Assembly: GCF_036541335.1 (NCBI RefSeq)
Contig: NZ_JAZHBO010000001.1
Coordinates: forward strand, 992,001-1,056,000
Origin: Aquilutibacter rugosus
GTDB lineage: Bacteria; Pseudomonadota; Gammaproteobacteria; Xanthomonadales; Xanthomonadaceae
Direction: 5' to 3'
Length of the DNA: 64,000 nucleotides
Shown here piece after piece: positions 17,857-26,708 of the stretch. Both the position numbers and the translations under genes were made by a program. Under the pieces are notes generated by a model that was given only the letters and a program-made list of their open reading frames with translations, was not told where the DNA came from and made no database searches. Position 1 is the stretch's first letter. Each line of letters opens with the position of its first letter.

Positions 17857-18540
17857 ATGCGCATTCTTGTCATCGAAGACAACCAGGACATCGCCGCCAA
17901 TCTCGGCGACTTTCTCGAGGAGCGCGGCCACACCGTAGACTTTGCTGCCGACGGGATCACGGGCTTGCATCTGGCCGTGGTGAACGATTTTGATGCCATC
18001 GTGCTGGATTTGAATCTGCCGGGCATGGATGGTCTTGATGTCGCTCGCAAGCTCCGCAACGAAGCGCGCAAGCAAACGCCGATTCTGATGCTGACTGCAC
18101 GCGACTCGCTGGAAAACAAGCTGGCCGGCTTTGATAGCGGTGCCGACGACTATCTGATCAAGCCGTTTGCTCTGCAGGAAGTCGAAGTGCGCCTCAACGC
18201 CCTGCAACGTCGCGGCCGCGGTGTGCAGACCCGCGTACTGAATGTCGGCGATCTCGAATACAACCTCGACACGCTCGAAGTGCGTCGCGAGGGCAAGCTG
18301 CTGCAACTCAACCCGACTGCGCTCAAGATTCTGCAGGCACTGATGGAGGCCTCGCCGGCCGTCGTCACGCGTCAGGATATCGAGACGCGCGTCTGGGGCG
18401 AAGAGCTGCCGGACTCCGACAGCCTGCGCGTGCACATCCACGGGTTGCGGGCACTGGTGGATAAGCCGTTCAAGGATGCGATGATCCAGACGCGTCACGG
18501 TATCGGCTACCGCATCGCTGTCCCCGAACCCGAAGCCTGA
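17857..18540 (+). CDS. OmpR/PhoB-family response regulator
   Basis: Two-domain DNA-binding regulator of 227 residues. The receiver domain (1-120) has the acidic pair at 7-8, phospho-acceptor Asp51 in LDLNLPGMDG, Thr80 and Lys102 (IKPF). A winged-helix output domain fills 127-222 with RVWGEELPDSDSLRVHIHGLR and the closing GIGYRI. GGAG precedes the ATG by about ten bases. The kinase gene follows ten bases later, so the two form one system. The regulated genes are not evident; it is not clearly PhoP, ColR or another named regulator. Confidence 0.95.
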   Translation: MRILVIEDNQDIAANLGDFLEERGHTVDFAADGITGLHLAVVNDFDAIVLDLNLPGMDGLDVARKLRNEARKQTPILMLTARDSLENKLAGFDSGADDYLIKPFALQEVEVRLNALQRRGRGVQTRVLNVGDLEYNLDTLEVRREGKLLQLNPTALKILQALMEASPAVVTRQDIETRVWGEELPDSDSLRVHIHGLRALVDKPFKDAMIQTRHGIGYRIAVPEPEA

Positions 18541-18550
18541 TCGGTAATCC

Positions 18551-19897
18551 ATGGCGAGCATTCCCGGTCATCGGGGGACGACGGCGGCTGCCAGATTCCG
18601 GCGGACACTGCGGACACGTCTGATCCTGGCCTTTGGCTTGCTGGGCCTGTTACTGATCACCTCGTTTATTTTTACGACGTACTGGTTCAGCACCTTGCTG
18701 GACGCCGATACGCGTGGCTTTTTGCAGAGCAGCGTCAATCGCAGTGCCGATGCGTTTTACCGCAACCCGCGCTCCCCGTTCGCCGAGTTGAGCAATCTGC
18801 GCGCATATCGCTATCCGCCGAATCAGCCGGACCAGCTGTTCAATCCGGATTGGGCCATGTATTCCAACGGCGTCTACCACGTCTCGAGCATTGACGAGAA
18901 CGGCCACGAGTTCAATTACCGCCTGGCGGTGCGCAAGGATCCGCAGCAGTGGTTCTTCATTGCGATGGATCAGACCCAGGCGATCAAGACCCAGCGCCGC
19001 GTCACTGTCATTCTGTTTGCAATGGGGCTGACGGCGCTGCTGGTGACTTTGCTGGTGGGCTGGTGGTTGGCCAATACCGTGATGCGACCGGTGACGGAGC
19101 TGGCGGCCGATCTGAAAAAATCCAGTCGCTCGCCCGACGCCAAATTCAAAACCGACCGCATCCCTAACGACGAAGTCGGGCAGCTGGCTCAAGCCCTCGA
19201 TGATTATTCAGAGCGCCTGCGCGAGGTGGTCCAGCGCGATCAGGAGTTCAACGCAGACGTTAGCCATGAACTGCGCACGCCTTTGGCAGTCATTCGCGGC
19301 GCCACCGAGCTGTTGCTCACCACACCGAATCTGGACGATCGCACTCGCACGCGCATCAAGCGCATTCAACGCTCCGAACAGCAATGTACGGACCTGATCA
19401 GTTCGATGCTGCTGCTGTCCCGCAATGAACGCGGTACCGGCAACGTCGATGTCGCCAAGTTGTGCGAACAGCTGATTGATGCCCATCGCGAGCAGGTGGG
19501 CCGCAAGCCCGTGGTCTTACGCTTCGAAGGCGAACCGGGCCTCGTCGTGAATGCCCCTGAGTCGTCGGTTTCGGTGGCGCTGGGTAACCTGATCGGCAAT
19601 GCCGTCAAATATACGCAGGAAGGCGAAGTGCTCGTCCGTCTCGAAGGCGATATCGTGCGCGTCATTGATAACGGCCCCGGCCTGTCCGTGGATGACATGT
19701 CGAAACTGTTCCAGCGCGGCTATCGCGGGACCCATGTGGGTCATTCGCAAGGTGGCGGTATCGGTCTGTCGATCGTGCGTCGCCTGTGTGCCTTGTATGG
19801 CTGGGAGGTCAGCGTATTGCCGCATAACCCGCGCGGGGTCGAGGCGTCGCTGTACTTCGATCCGCACAAGACCCGGCCGACACCGACCGGGGCCTGA
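18551..19897 (+). CDS. Membrane sensor histidine kinase
   Basis: Partner of the adjacent response regulator. TM1 is at residues 24-45, a periplasmic sensor of about 100 residues follows, TM2 is at 151-174 and then a HAMP-like linker (MRPVTELAADLKK). The phospho-acceptor is His239 in DVSHELRTPL. The ATPase domain shows the N box (LGNLIGNAVKYT), the G1 box VIDNGPGL and G2 QGGGIGLSIVRR. The sensor domain has no recognisable ligand pocket. The gene ends 15 bases before the convergent ilvE stop. Confidence 0.95.
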   Translation: MASIPGHRGTTAAARFRRTLRTRLILAFGLLGLLLITSFIFTTYWFSTLLDADTRGFLQSSVNRSADAFYRNPRSPFAELSNLRAYRYPPNQPDQLFNPDWAMYSNGVYHVSSIDENGHEFNYRLAVRKDPQQWFFIAMDQTQAIKTQRRVTVILFAMGLTALLVTLLVGWWLANTVMRPVTELAADLKKSSRSPDAKFKTDRIPNDEVGQLAQALDDYSERLREVVQRDQEFNADVSHELRTPLAVIRGATELLLTTPNLDDRTRTRIKRIQRSEQQCTDLISSMLLLSRNERGTGNVDVAKLCEQLIDAHREQVGRKPVVLRFEGEPGLVVNAPESSVSVALGNLIGNAVKYTQEGEVLVRLEGDIVRVIDNGPGLSVDDMSKLFQRGYRGTHVGHSQGGGIGLSIVRRLCALYGWEVSVLPHNPRGVEASLYFDPHKTRPTPTGA

Positions 19898-19912
19898 GTT
19901 CAGCGCTAGGGC

Positions 19913-20824
19913 TTAGACCAGTTCCAGCCAGCCGTATTTGTCTTCGGTCTTGCCTTTGACCAGATCGAAGTAGGCCTGCTGCAGCTTGCGGGTCAGTTCG
20001 CCGGCCACGCCCTTGCCGATCTTGCGGCCATCGACGGAACGGATCGGCGTGATCTCGGCAGCGGTGCCGCACATGAACAGCTCGTCGCACAGGTACAGGT
20101 ATTCGCGCGGCATGTCGCGCTCGACCACTTCGATGCCCATGTCGCGTGCGAGCGTCATGATGGTGTTGCGGGTCAGGCCGTTGAGCAACGCCGCCGACAC
20201 CGGTGTGGTGTGCAGCGCGCCGTTAAAGACCAGGAACAGGTTTTCGCCGGCACCTTCGGAGAGTAGGCCGGTGGAGGCCAGGGCAATGCCTTCGCCAAAG
20301 CCTAAGCGACGGGCTTCACGGGCGATGAGCTGGCCGGACAGGTAGTTGCCGCCGGCCTTGGCGCCTGCCGGAATCGTGTTCGGTGCAAAGCGCTGCCACG
20401 AGGAGACGCAGGCGTCGATGCCGTTTTCGAGCACGTCGGGGCCGAGATAGGCACCCATTTCCCAGGTGGCGACGGCCACATCAATGGGAGTGTCGGCGCT
20501 CAGGCCGAACCCGCCCAGACCGCGATAGGCGACCGGACGCAGGTAGGCGTCTTTGAGGCCGTTGCGCTTGACCATTTCCTTACAGGCGGCGTTGAGCTCT
20601 TCGATTGAGTATGGGATTTCAAAGTCGTAGATCTTGGCCGAGTCGTGCAGGCGCTTGTTGTGGTCGGTCAGGCGGAAGATGGCAGGACCCTTGGGGGTGT
20701 CGTAGGCGCGGATGCCTTCGAACACGGACGAACCGTAGTGCAGGGCATGCGACATCACATGCGTCGTGGCATCGGCCCATTGTTTAACTTCGCCGTTTTG
20801 CCAAATCCACTCGGGGTAGTTCAT
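19913..20824 (-). CDS. ilvE: Branched-chain amino acid aminotransferase
   Basis: PLP-dependent class IV aminotransferase for the last step of leucine, isoleucine and valine synthesis and the first step of their breakdown. Key stretches: SSVFEGIRAYDTPKGPAIF, the PLP lysine in AKAGGNYLSG, LSEGAGENLFLV and CGTAAEITPI. 303 residues is normal. AGGAC is upstream of the ATG and a -10-like TAAACT lies about 25 bases further up, so it may have its own promoter although the metF run is on the same strand. Confidence 0.96.
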   Translation of the reverse strand: MNYPEWIWQNGEVKQWADATTHVMSHALHYGSSVFEGIRAYDTPKGPAIFRLTDHNKRLHDSAKIYDFEIPYSIEELNAACKEMVKRNGLKDAYLRPVAYRGLGGFGLSADTPIDVAVATWEMGAYLGPDVLENGIDACVSSWQRFAPNTIPAGAKAGGNYLSGQLIAREARRLGFGEGIALASTGLLSEGAGENLFLVFNGALHTTPVSAALLNGLTRNTIMTLARDMGIEVVERDMPREYLYLCDELFMCGTAAEITPIRSVDGRKIGKGVAGELTRKLQQAYFDLVKGKTEDKYGWLELV

Positions 20825-20889
20825 CGCCGGTCCTACTGCTGTTTTGAATTGCCGTAGTTTACCAAACGCGGTCCGGGCAGGTGCCGGCT

Positions 20890-21621
20890 CTAGCCGCCGG
20901 TCAGCCAGTAGCAGTCTTCGAAGCGCATGACCTTGAACGTCAGGACGTGGCGGCGTGGGCGGATGCGGCCTTCTTCGGTGATGACGCGGATGGCTGAGGC
21001 GACCGGGATGCCTTCGCCGAAGTAGATCGGACTGCTCGGGATCGGATCGGCGGCGGCCATGCGGTCGAGCTCCTGCTGCAGATTGCGGTCGAACTCGGCG
21101 GCGCGGCGACGGGATTCGGCCAAAATAGTGTCGGTGTCGCTCAGGGGCTCCTCAGGCGCCTCCTGAGGCAAGGGGGGCAGGTCGCCAAGGCCTCGCTCGT
21201 CGGGGTACGTCGGGTCCGGATAGGGGCCGATCTCCGGGGTCTCATCGACCGGGGGCACGGACTGGAACCAGGCCAGAAGGACCGCGCTAACCGCCAGCAG
21301 AGGCCCGCGGGCCCATTGCGGCGTCCGTTGCATGGTCATGCCGGGCCACAGCGGATCCACGCTCTCCAGCCGCTGCTCTACGAGTTCGGCATAGCGGTCC
21401 ATGCGCTGATAGGCCGTGTCGGCACTAAAGCCGGCCCAGTTATACAGGGTGGCCAGGTAATTGGCATCTTGCGAAGTGATGGCCAGCGTCAGATCGTTGG
21501 CCAGCTGATCGGTGTCACGCGCGCAGTAGCGGGCGTAATTCTGCGCGAAAGCAGACTGGGCGACCCCTAAAGAGATCGCCCAGCCCAGTAATACTGCCAG
21601 TAGTGTGCGTAAACCGCTCAA
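20890..21621 (-). CDS. Unknown exported or membrane-anchored protein
   Basis: I do not recognise a family. 243 residues: a signal peptide at 1-26 (cut near SAFA-QN), a mostly helical segment with YNWAGFSADTAYQRMDRYAE, a second hydrophobic stretch at about 105-120 (GPLLAVSAVLLAWFQ), then a Pro/Glu/Asp-rich linker (about 122-160), a short charged helix (ESRRRAAEFDRNLQQELDRM) and a C-terminal part with beta character. The layout suggests an envelope protein with one membrane anchor. The start is a TTG at 21621, two bases after the metF stop, so it is translationally coupled to ahcY-metF. A link to the methyl cycle is only suggested by position. Confidence 0.75.
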   Translation of the reverse strand: MSGLRTLLAVLLGWAISLGVAQSAFAQNYARYCARDTDQLANDLTLAITSQDANYLATLYNWAGFSADTAYQRMDRYAELVEQRLESVDPLWPGMTMQRTPQWARGPLLAVSAVLLAWFQSVPPVDETPEIGPYPDPTYPDERGLGDLPPLPQEAPEEPLSDTDTILAESRRRAAEFDRNLQQELDRMAAADPIPSSPIYFGEGIPVASAIRVITEEGRIRPRRHVLTFKVMRFEDCYWLTGG

Positions 21622-21622
21622 T

Positions 21623-22450
21623 TCACCGGATCAGGTCCAATACGCGGACCGTTGGCTTGGAGAGGTTCAGTGTATAGAAATGGAAGCCCGGAGCGCCACC
21701 GTCAGTCAGACGACGGCACAGGTCGGCCACGCATTCCGTGGCGAAATCGCGTTGGGCCTGCATGTCCTCGCCGTACGCCTCCATGCGTTGCACCATCCAG
21801 CGCGGAATTTCCGAACCGCAACTGGCCGAGAACTGCCGGATCTTGTGAAAGTCCGAAATCGGCATGATGCCCGCGATGACCGGAATGTCGACACCCAATT
21901 TGCGCACGTCATCGACAAAGCGGAAGTACGCATCGGCATTGTAAAAATACTGCGTAATTGCCGAGTCCGCGCCCGCCTTCGCCTTGTCCGCGAAATGCTG
22001 CAGATCGTGCCGGGCAGTACGTGCCTGCGGATGAATCTCCGGATACGCTGCCACGTGCAACTTGAAACGATCGCCGTACTGCTCTCGGATGTAACGCAGC
22101 AGGTCGATCGCCTGACGGAACTCACCGGCATTGCCCATGCCCGACGGAATATCGCCGCGCAGTGTGACGACGCGATCAACGCCCATTTCGATGTATTCAT
22201 CAAGCAGGGCCTTGAACTCGTCACGGTTGCCACCGACGCAACTCAAATGCGGTGCAATGTTGTAGCCGAACTGCGTACGCAGATGACGGACCGTGGCGGG
22301 CGTGTGCGATTGCGTGGAACCGCCCGCCCCGAACGTACAGGAGCCGAACTCGGGGCGGAAGCGGGCCAGCCGTTGCACAGTTCGATCGAGCTGTGCACGC
22401 TGGTCGTCGGTCTTGGGCGGGTAGAACTCAAAACTGACGGGCACCTTCAT
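21623..22450 (-). CDS. metF: 5,10-Methylenetetrahydrofolate reductase
   Basis: FAD enzyme that makes 5-methyl-THF for methionine synthesis. N-terminal SFEFYPPKTDDQ, FGAGGSTQSHT, RVVTLRGDIPSG and SAITQYFYNADAYFRF match the MetF barrel. The start at 22450 (MKVPVSFEF) has GGGAG upstream; the longer frame to 22510 would enter ahcY. 275 residues is usual. It starts 13 bases after the ahcY stop and shares the SAH riboswitch leader. Confidence 0.96.
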   Translation of the reverse strand: MKVPVSFEFYPPKTDDQRAQLDRTVQRLARFRPEFGSCTFGAGGSTQSHTPATVRHLRTQFGYNIAPHLSCVGGNRDEFKALLDEYIEMGVDRVVTLRGDIPSGMGNAGEFRQAIDLLRYIREQYGDRFKLHVAAYPEIHPQARTARHDLQHFADKAKAGADSAITQYFYNADAYFRFVDDVRKLGVDIPVIAGIMPISDFHKIRQFSASCGSEIPRWMVQRMEAYGEDMQAQRDFATECVADLCRRLTDGGAPGFHFYTLNLSKPTVRVLDLIR

Positions 22451-22463
22451 GGTGGACTCCCGA

Positions 22464-23909
22464 TCAGTAACGGTAATGTTCGGGCTTGTACGGCCCGTCA
22501 ACATCGACACCCAGATACGCAGCCTGTTCCGGCGTCAGACGCGTCAGCACCACGCCGATCTTTTCAAGATGCAGACGTGCCACTTCTTCGTCGAGCTTCT
22601 TGGGCAGAATGTAGACCTTGTTCTCGTACTTGTCCTTGTTCTGCCACAGATCAATCTGCGCCAGCGTCTGGTTGGAGAACGAATTCGACATAACAAAGCT
22701 CGGGTGACCGGTGGCGCAGCCGAGATTGACCAGGCGGCCTTCGGCCAGCAGGAAGATGCTGTTGCCGGTGGCGAACGTGAACTTGTCGACTTGCGGCTTG
22801 ATGTTCAGATGGGTAGCGCCCGATTCTTTCAGTGCATCAACCTGAATTTCGTTGTCGAAGTGGCCGATGTTGCAGACGATGGCCTGGTCCTTCATCTTGC
22901 TCATCTGGTCAAGCGTGATCACGTCCTTGTTGCCGGTGGTGGTGACGTAGATGTCGCCGGTGCCCAAGGTGCTTTCAACGGTGTTGACTTCAAAGCCTTC
23001 CATCGCAGCCTGCAGGGCGTTGATCGGGTCAATTTCGGTGACCACGACGCGGGCACCGTAGGCACGCAGCGAGTGGGCCGAGCCCTTGCCGACATCGCCA
23101 TAACCGCAAACCACGGCAACCTTGCCGGCCAGCATCACGTCCATGGCGCGCTTGAGGCCGTCAGCCAGCGATTCGCGGCAACCGTAAAGATTGTCGAACT
23201 TGGACTTGGTGACGGAGTCGTTGACGTTGATGGCCGGCACCAGCAGTTCGCCCTCCTGCGACAGCTGATACAGACGGTGCACGCCGGTGGTGGTTTCTTC
23301 GGAAACGCCCTTCCAGTCCTTGACGACAGTGGTCCAGAAGCCCGGACGCTCAGCGGCAACGCGCTTCAGCAGGTTCTTGATCACTTGTTCTTCGTGATTG
23401 GACGAAGGCGTGTCCACCCACGTGTCGCCCTTGGTTTCCAGCGCATAACCCTTGTGGATCAGCAAGGTGACGTCGCCGCCATCGTCCACCACCATTTGCG
23501 GGCCCAGGAAGCCGCCGTTGCCATCGGGGAAGGACAGGGCATTGAGTGTGCAGTCCCAGTATTCTTCGAGCGATTCACCTTTCCAGGCAAACACCGGCAC
23601 GCCGGCCTTGGCAATGGCCGCGGCCGCATGGTCCTGCGTCGAGAAGATGTTGCAGCTGGCCCAGCGCACGTCGGCACCGAGATCGACCAGCGTTTCAATC
23701 AGCACGCCGGTTTGAATGGTCATGTGCAGCGAGCCGGTGATGCGCACACCCTTGAGCGTCTGCTCAGCGGCGTACTTGCGGCGAATGGACATCAGGCCGG
23801 GCATCTCGTGCTCAGCGATGTCGAGTTCCTTGCGGCCCCAGTCGGCCAGCGAAATATCGGCAACTTTGTAGTCACCGTCTTGCGAAAAAGTTTTAACGGG
23901 CGCATTCAT
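22464..23909 (-). CDS. ahcY: S-adenosylhomocysteinase
   Basis: NAD-dependent enzyme that splits S-adenosylhomocysteine into adenosine and homocysteine, removing the product inhibitor of methyltransferases. Blocks seen: GRKELDIAEHEMPGLM, ETLVDLGADVRWASCN, VVCGYGDVGKGSAHSLR (NAD binding), CNIGHFDNEI and the C-terminal YKPEHYRY. 481 residues is the size of the long bacterial form. AGGAG is nine bases before the ATG. The leader carries an SAH riboswitch, so expression should rise with SAH. Confidence 0.98.
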   Translation of the reverse strand: MNAPVKTFSQDGDYKVADISLADWGRKELDIAEHEMPGLMSIRRKYAAEQTLKGVRITGSLHMTIQTGVLIETLVDLGADVRWASCNIFSTQDHAAAAIAKAGVPVFAWKGESLEEYWDCTLNALSFPDGNGGFLGPQMVVDDGGDVTLLIHKGYALETKGDTWVDTPSSNHEEQVIKNLLKRVAAERPGFWTTVVKDWKGVSEETTTGVHRLYQLSQEGELLVPAINVNDSVTKSKFDNLYGCRESLADGLKRAMDVMLAGKVAVVCGYGDVGKGSAHSLRAYGARVVVTEIDPINALQAAMEGFEVNTVESTLGTGDIYVTTTGNKDVITLDQMSKMKDQAIVCNIGHFDNEIQVDALKESGATHLNIKPQVDKFTFATGNSIFLLAEGRLVNLGCATGHPSFVMSNSFSNQTLAQIDLWQNKDKYENKVYILPKKLDEEVARLHLEKIGVVLTRLTPEQAAYLGVDVDGPYKPEHYRY

Positions 23910-23945
23910 GCGTGCAGTCTCCTATCAAATTGGAAAAATGAGGGA

Positions 23946-24015
23946 GGACGCAGTTGCACAGAATCCGGTTGTAGTCACCAAGCCTGGCTCCGGTCGGAGT
24001 CGCAGCGTCCCTTGG
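23946..24015 (-). promoter_or_regulatory. SAH riboswitch upstream of ahcY-metF
   Basis: On the minus strand GGACGC (24010-24005) pairs with GCGTCC (23951-23946) as the closing helix. The conserved core GCTGCGAC and CCAGGCTTGG is inside. The 5' CCAAG (24015-24011) can pair with CTTGG in that core as the pseudoknot; known SAH aptamers have CCGAG/CUCGG here, so the change is compensated on both sides. The family is an on-switch for SAH recycling genes, and ahcY follows 36 bases later. Confidence 0.88.
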
Positions 24016-24024
24016 CGAAGGTCC

Positions 24025-24055
24025 ATTATACGGGCAAATTTCAGCGCAGAATCAA
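24025..24055 (-). promoter_or_regulatory. Promoter of the SAH-riboswitch operon
   Basis: The minus strand has a perfect TATAAT (24030-24025) nine bases before the aptamer, so the transcript would begin almost exactly at the riboswitch. TTGATT (24055-24050) is a possible -35 box, at a long 19-base spacing. Confidence 0.6.
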
Positions 24056-24145
24056 GGTGTTAGCCGGGAAGTCAGGACTAATGGCATGGGTCCGACACGG
24101 CGTATTTGCCCTAGGATGACTAAACACACTTCTATAGGGGCTTTC

Positions 24146-26638
24146 ATGCATCGTCCGTTTGTCAAAACCATCCTGAGTCTGTGCTTGGCGAGCGCCATCC
24201 TAGCTGCCGCACCGCTGCAGGCGCAGGACGCCACGACACCCGCGGCCGCCGTTAGTGATGCCGGTTATCGTGAACCGGTTGCGATTCTAAAAGACATCGT
24301 TGATGCCCCGCGTCCACCATCGTTGAGTTTGAGCCCGCGCCGCGATTGGGCGGTGGTATCGGATACACCGGCATTGCCGCCGATCAGCGTGGTCGCCCAG
24401 CCCGAGCTCAAGCTGGGCGGCATGCGGATTCATCCGCGTTACTTCTCAGCGAGTCGCTTTAGCTTTAACCGGTCCTTTGAGCTGTTAAATGTCGCGACGG
24501 GTCAGAAGGTCAAGATTGACGGTCTGCCACAGGATTTGAACATTGCCGCGCTGGCCTGGTCGCCGGACCAGTCGCGCGTTGCCTTTACCCACGTCAGTCC
24601 TGCAGAGGGTTCAAACCAGCTCTGGATCGTCGATGTCGCTACGCGGCGTGCGCGCCAAATCAGCGGCGTGGCGCTGAACTCAGTAGCGGATCAGGGTTTT
24701 GAGTGGCTGCCCAATAGCCGTCAGCTGCTGGTCACGCTGCGGGTCAGCAATGAAGTCCGCATGCCCAAAGCCGGTGTGCCTACGGGTCCCGTAATCCAGC
24801 AGTCGGAGCAGGGTGCCGGTGTGCGGCAATTGCGGACTTATCAGGACTTGCTGACTAACGAAGAAGATGCGTCGCTGCTCGAATACTATCTGACGACGCA
24901 GTTGGCAGTCGTTGATGCCGACACGGGCGCGCAGCGCAAGCTCGGTAGCGCGCAAATGTACGATGCGATCTCGGTATCGCCGGATGGTCGCTATATCCTG
25001 ACGCAGGTATTGCGGCGGCCGTTCTCCTATGCGGTGCCGGCGGGGGCGTTCCCAAGGCGTATAGTCGTGATGGATCTGCAGGGCAAGACGGTGCAGCAGA
25101 TTGCGGACCTGCCCCTGGTCGAAGGCTTGCCTAGCGGTAATGATGCGGTGCGTGAGGGCGTGCGCTCCGTCAGCTGGCGTTCGGATGCCCCCGCCACGCT
25201 GGTCTGGGCCGAGGCAACCGATGGTGGTGATCCGGCACGGCAAGTCGAAGTACGCGATGTCGTCAAAATGCAGGCGGCACCGTTCAACGCGTCCGCCCGT
25301 GAGATTGCACGACTGCAGTCGCGTTATGCGGGCGTTCTGTGGTCCGGTCCAGATCTTGCGCTGATCAGCGAATTCTGGTGGAAGACCCGTGAGCAGAAGC
25401 AGTGGCGCATTGCTCCCGATCGCGCAGACGTAAAGCCGGCCATCGTATATCAGGGCTCCAGTGAGGATAGTTACAAGAGCCCCGGCGCTGTCGTCACTCA
25501 AGCGAATGCAGCAGGTAAGCGTGTAATTCAGTTGAGCACGGACGGTCAGTCGATTTACCGCATCGGTGCCGGTGCCTCACCCGAGGGCGACCGTCCGTTC
25601 CTGGATCGTCAGCTACTCAAGGATCTGAGCACGACGCGTCTGTTCCGCTCGCAGGCACCGCGCTATGAATCCCCGGTCGCGCTGTTGGATGCGGATGCCA
25701 GGCAACTGCTGGTCAGCCGCGAATCCCAACAGGAGCCTGCAAATATCTTTGTAGTCGCCACCGGTAACGGCGAAGCAACTGCAAAGCCTGTGCGTCAGCT
25801 GACCTCGAACAAAAATCCGCTGCCGCAGTTGTCGAATATCAGCAAGGAACTGATTCGGTACCGCCGCACCGATGGCGTGGAACTGTCGGGCAATCTGTAT
25901 TTGCCTCCCGGTTTCACTCCGGGCAAGGACAAGCCGCTGCCGGTGCTGATGTGGGCCTATCCGGCGGAATTCAAATCGGCGGCTGCGGCTTCGCAGGTCA
26001 AGGGCTCGCCTTATCGCTTCAACAGTATTAGCTACTGGGGTCCATTGCCCTTCCTTGCTCGCGGTTATGCAGTCCTGGACAACCCGACGTTCCCGATTGT
26101 GGGCGAGGGCAAGGCCGAGCCCAATGACACCTACATTAAGCAACTCGTTGATGACGCGCAGGCAGCTGTAGAGGAGCTGGTACGGCGTGGCGTCGGCGAT
26201 CGCAATCGCATGGCCATCGGCGGTCACTCGTACGGCGCCTTTATGACCGCGAACCTGCTGGCCCATTCGCGTCTGTTCAAGGGCGGCATTGCACGCAGCG
26301 GTGCGTATAACCGCACGCTGACGCCGTTCGGGTTCCAGGCGGAGGAGCGCAACTACTGGGATGCGAAAGATGTGTACCGCGAGATGTCGCCGTTCAACTT
26401 TGCTGAAAACATCAAGGACAACCTGCTGATGATTCACGGCATTGACGACAACAACTCGGGCACGTTCCCGATTCAAAGCGAACGGATGTTTGCGGCGGTG
26501 AAGGGATTAGGCGGCAATGTGCGCCTGGTGATGCTGCCCAACGAATCGCACGCCTATCGTGCCCGTGAATCCATTCTGCATATGCTGGCCGAAGAGGACG
26601 CGTGGTTGGATCGGTACGTCAAGAACGCGAAACCCTAA
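24146..26638 (+). CDS. Secreted S9-family peptidase (prolyl oligopeptidase type)
   Basis: Serine peptidase of 830 residues, probably periplasmic. The start at 24146 opens a signal peptide (MHRPFVKTILSLCLASAILA, cut near LQA-QD) and has AGGGG upstream; the frame could extend to 24086 but would lose the signal. An N-terminal beta-propeller (about 60-560) is followed by the alpha/beta-hydrolase domain with nucleophile Ser695 (GGHSYGAF), the acid in HGIDDN (Asp767/768) and His802 (NESHAY). Close relatives are the glutamyl or dipeptidyl peptidases of xanthomonads; exact specificity is unknown. A bidirectional terminator follows. Confidence 0.94.
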   Translation: MHRPFVKTILSLCLASAILAAAPLQAQDATTPAAAVSDAGYREPVAILKDIVDAPRPPSLSLSPRRDWAVVSDTPALPPISVVAQPELKLGGMRIHPRYFSASRFSFNRSFELLNVATGQKVKIDGLPQDLNIAALAWSPDQSRVAFTHVSPAEGSNQLWIVDVATRRARQISGVALNSVADQGFEWLPNSRQLLVTLRVSNEVRMPKAGVPTGPVIQQSEQGAGVRQLRTYQDLLTNEEDASLLEYYLTTQLAVVDADTGAQRKLGSAQMYDAISVSPDGRYILTQVLRRPFSYAVPAGAFPRRIVVMDLQGKTVQQIADLPLVEGLPSGNDAVREGVRSVSWRSDAPATLVWAEATDGGDPARQVEVRDVVKMQAAPFNASAREIARLQSRYAGVLWSGPDLALISEFWWKTREQKQWRIAPDRADVKPAIVYQGSSEDSYKSPGAVVTQANAAGKRVIQLSTDGQSIYRIGAGASPEGDRPFLDRQLLKDLSTTRLFRSQAPRYESPVALLDADARQLLVSRESQQEPANIFVVATGNGEATAKPVRQLTSNKNPLPQLSNISKELIRYRRTDGVELSGNLYLPPGFTPGKDKPLPVLMWAYPAEFKSAAAASQVKGSPYRFNSISYWGPLPFLARGYAVLDNPTFPIVGEGKAEPNDTYIKQLVDDAQAAVEELVRRGVGDRNRMAIGGHSYGAFMTANLLAHSRLFKGGIARSGAYNRTLTPFGFQAEERNYWDAKDVYREMSPFNFAENIKDNLLMIHGIDDNNSGTFPIQSERMFAAVKGLGGNVRLVMLPNESHAYRARESILHMLAEEDAWLDRYVKNAKP

Positions 26639-26660
26639 TCGCAGCAAGTAGGGATGAAAA

Positions 26661-26689
26661 AAAACGGGATCCGAATGGATCCCGTTTTT
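26661..26689. terminator. Bidirectional terminator between the S9 peptidase and metK
   Basis: AAAACGGGATCC and GGATCCCGTTTT form a perfect 12-base-pair stem around loop GAAT, with a T-run after it on plus and an A-run before it that serves the minus strand. It can stop both convergent genes. Confidence 0.93.
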
Positions 26690-26708
26690 ATGTGCGAGAA
26701 GGTTCGCC

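Noticed and set aside
22449..24119. Plus-strand frame of 556 codons opposite ahcY
   Set aside because: It is the antisense of a full adenosylhomocysteinase gene, crosses the riboswitch, and matches no family; it results from codon bias.
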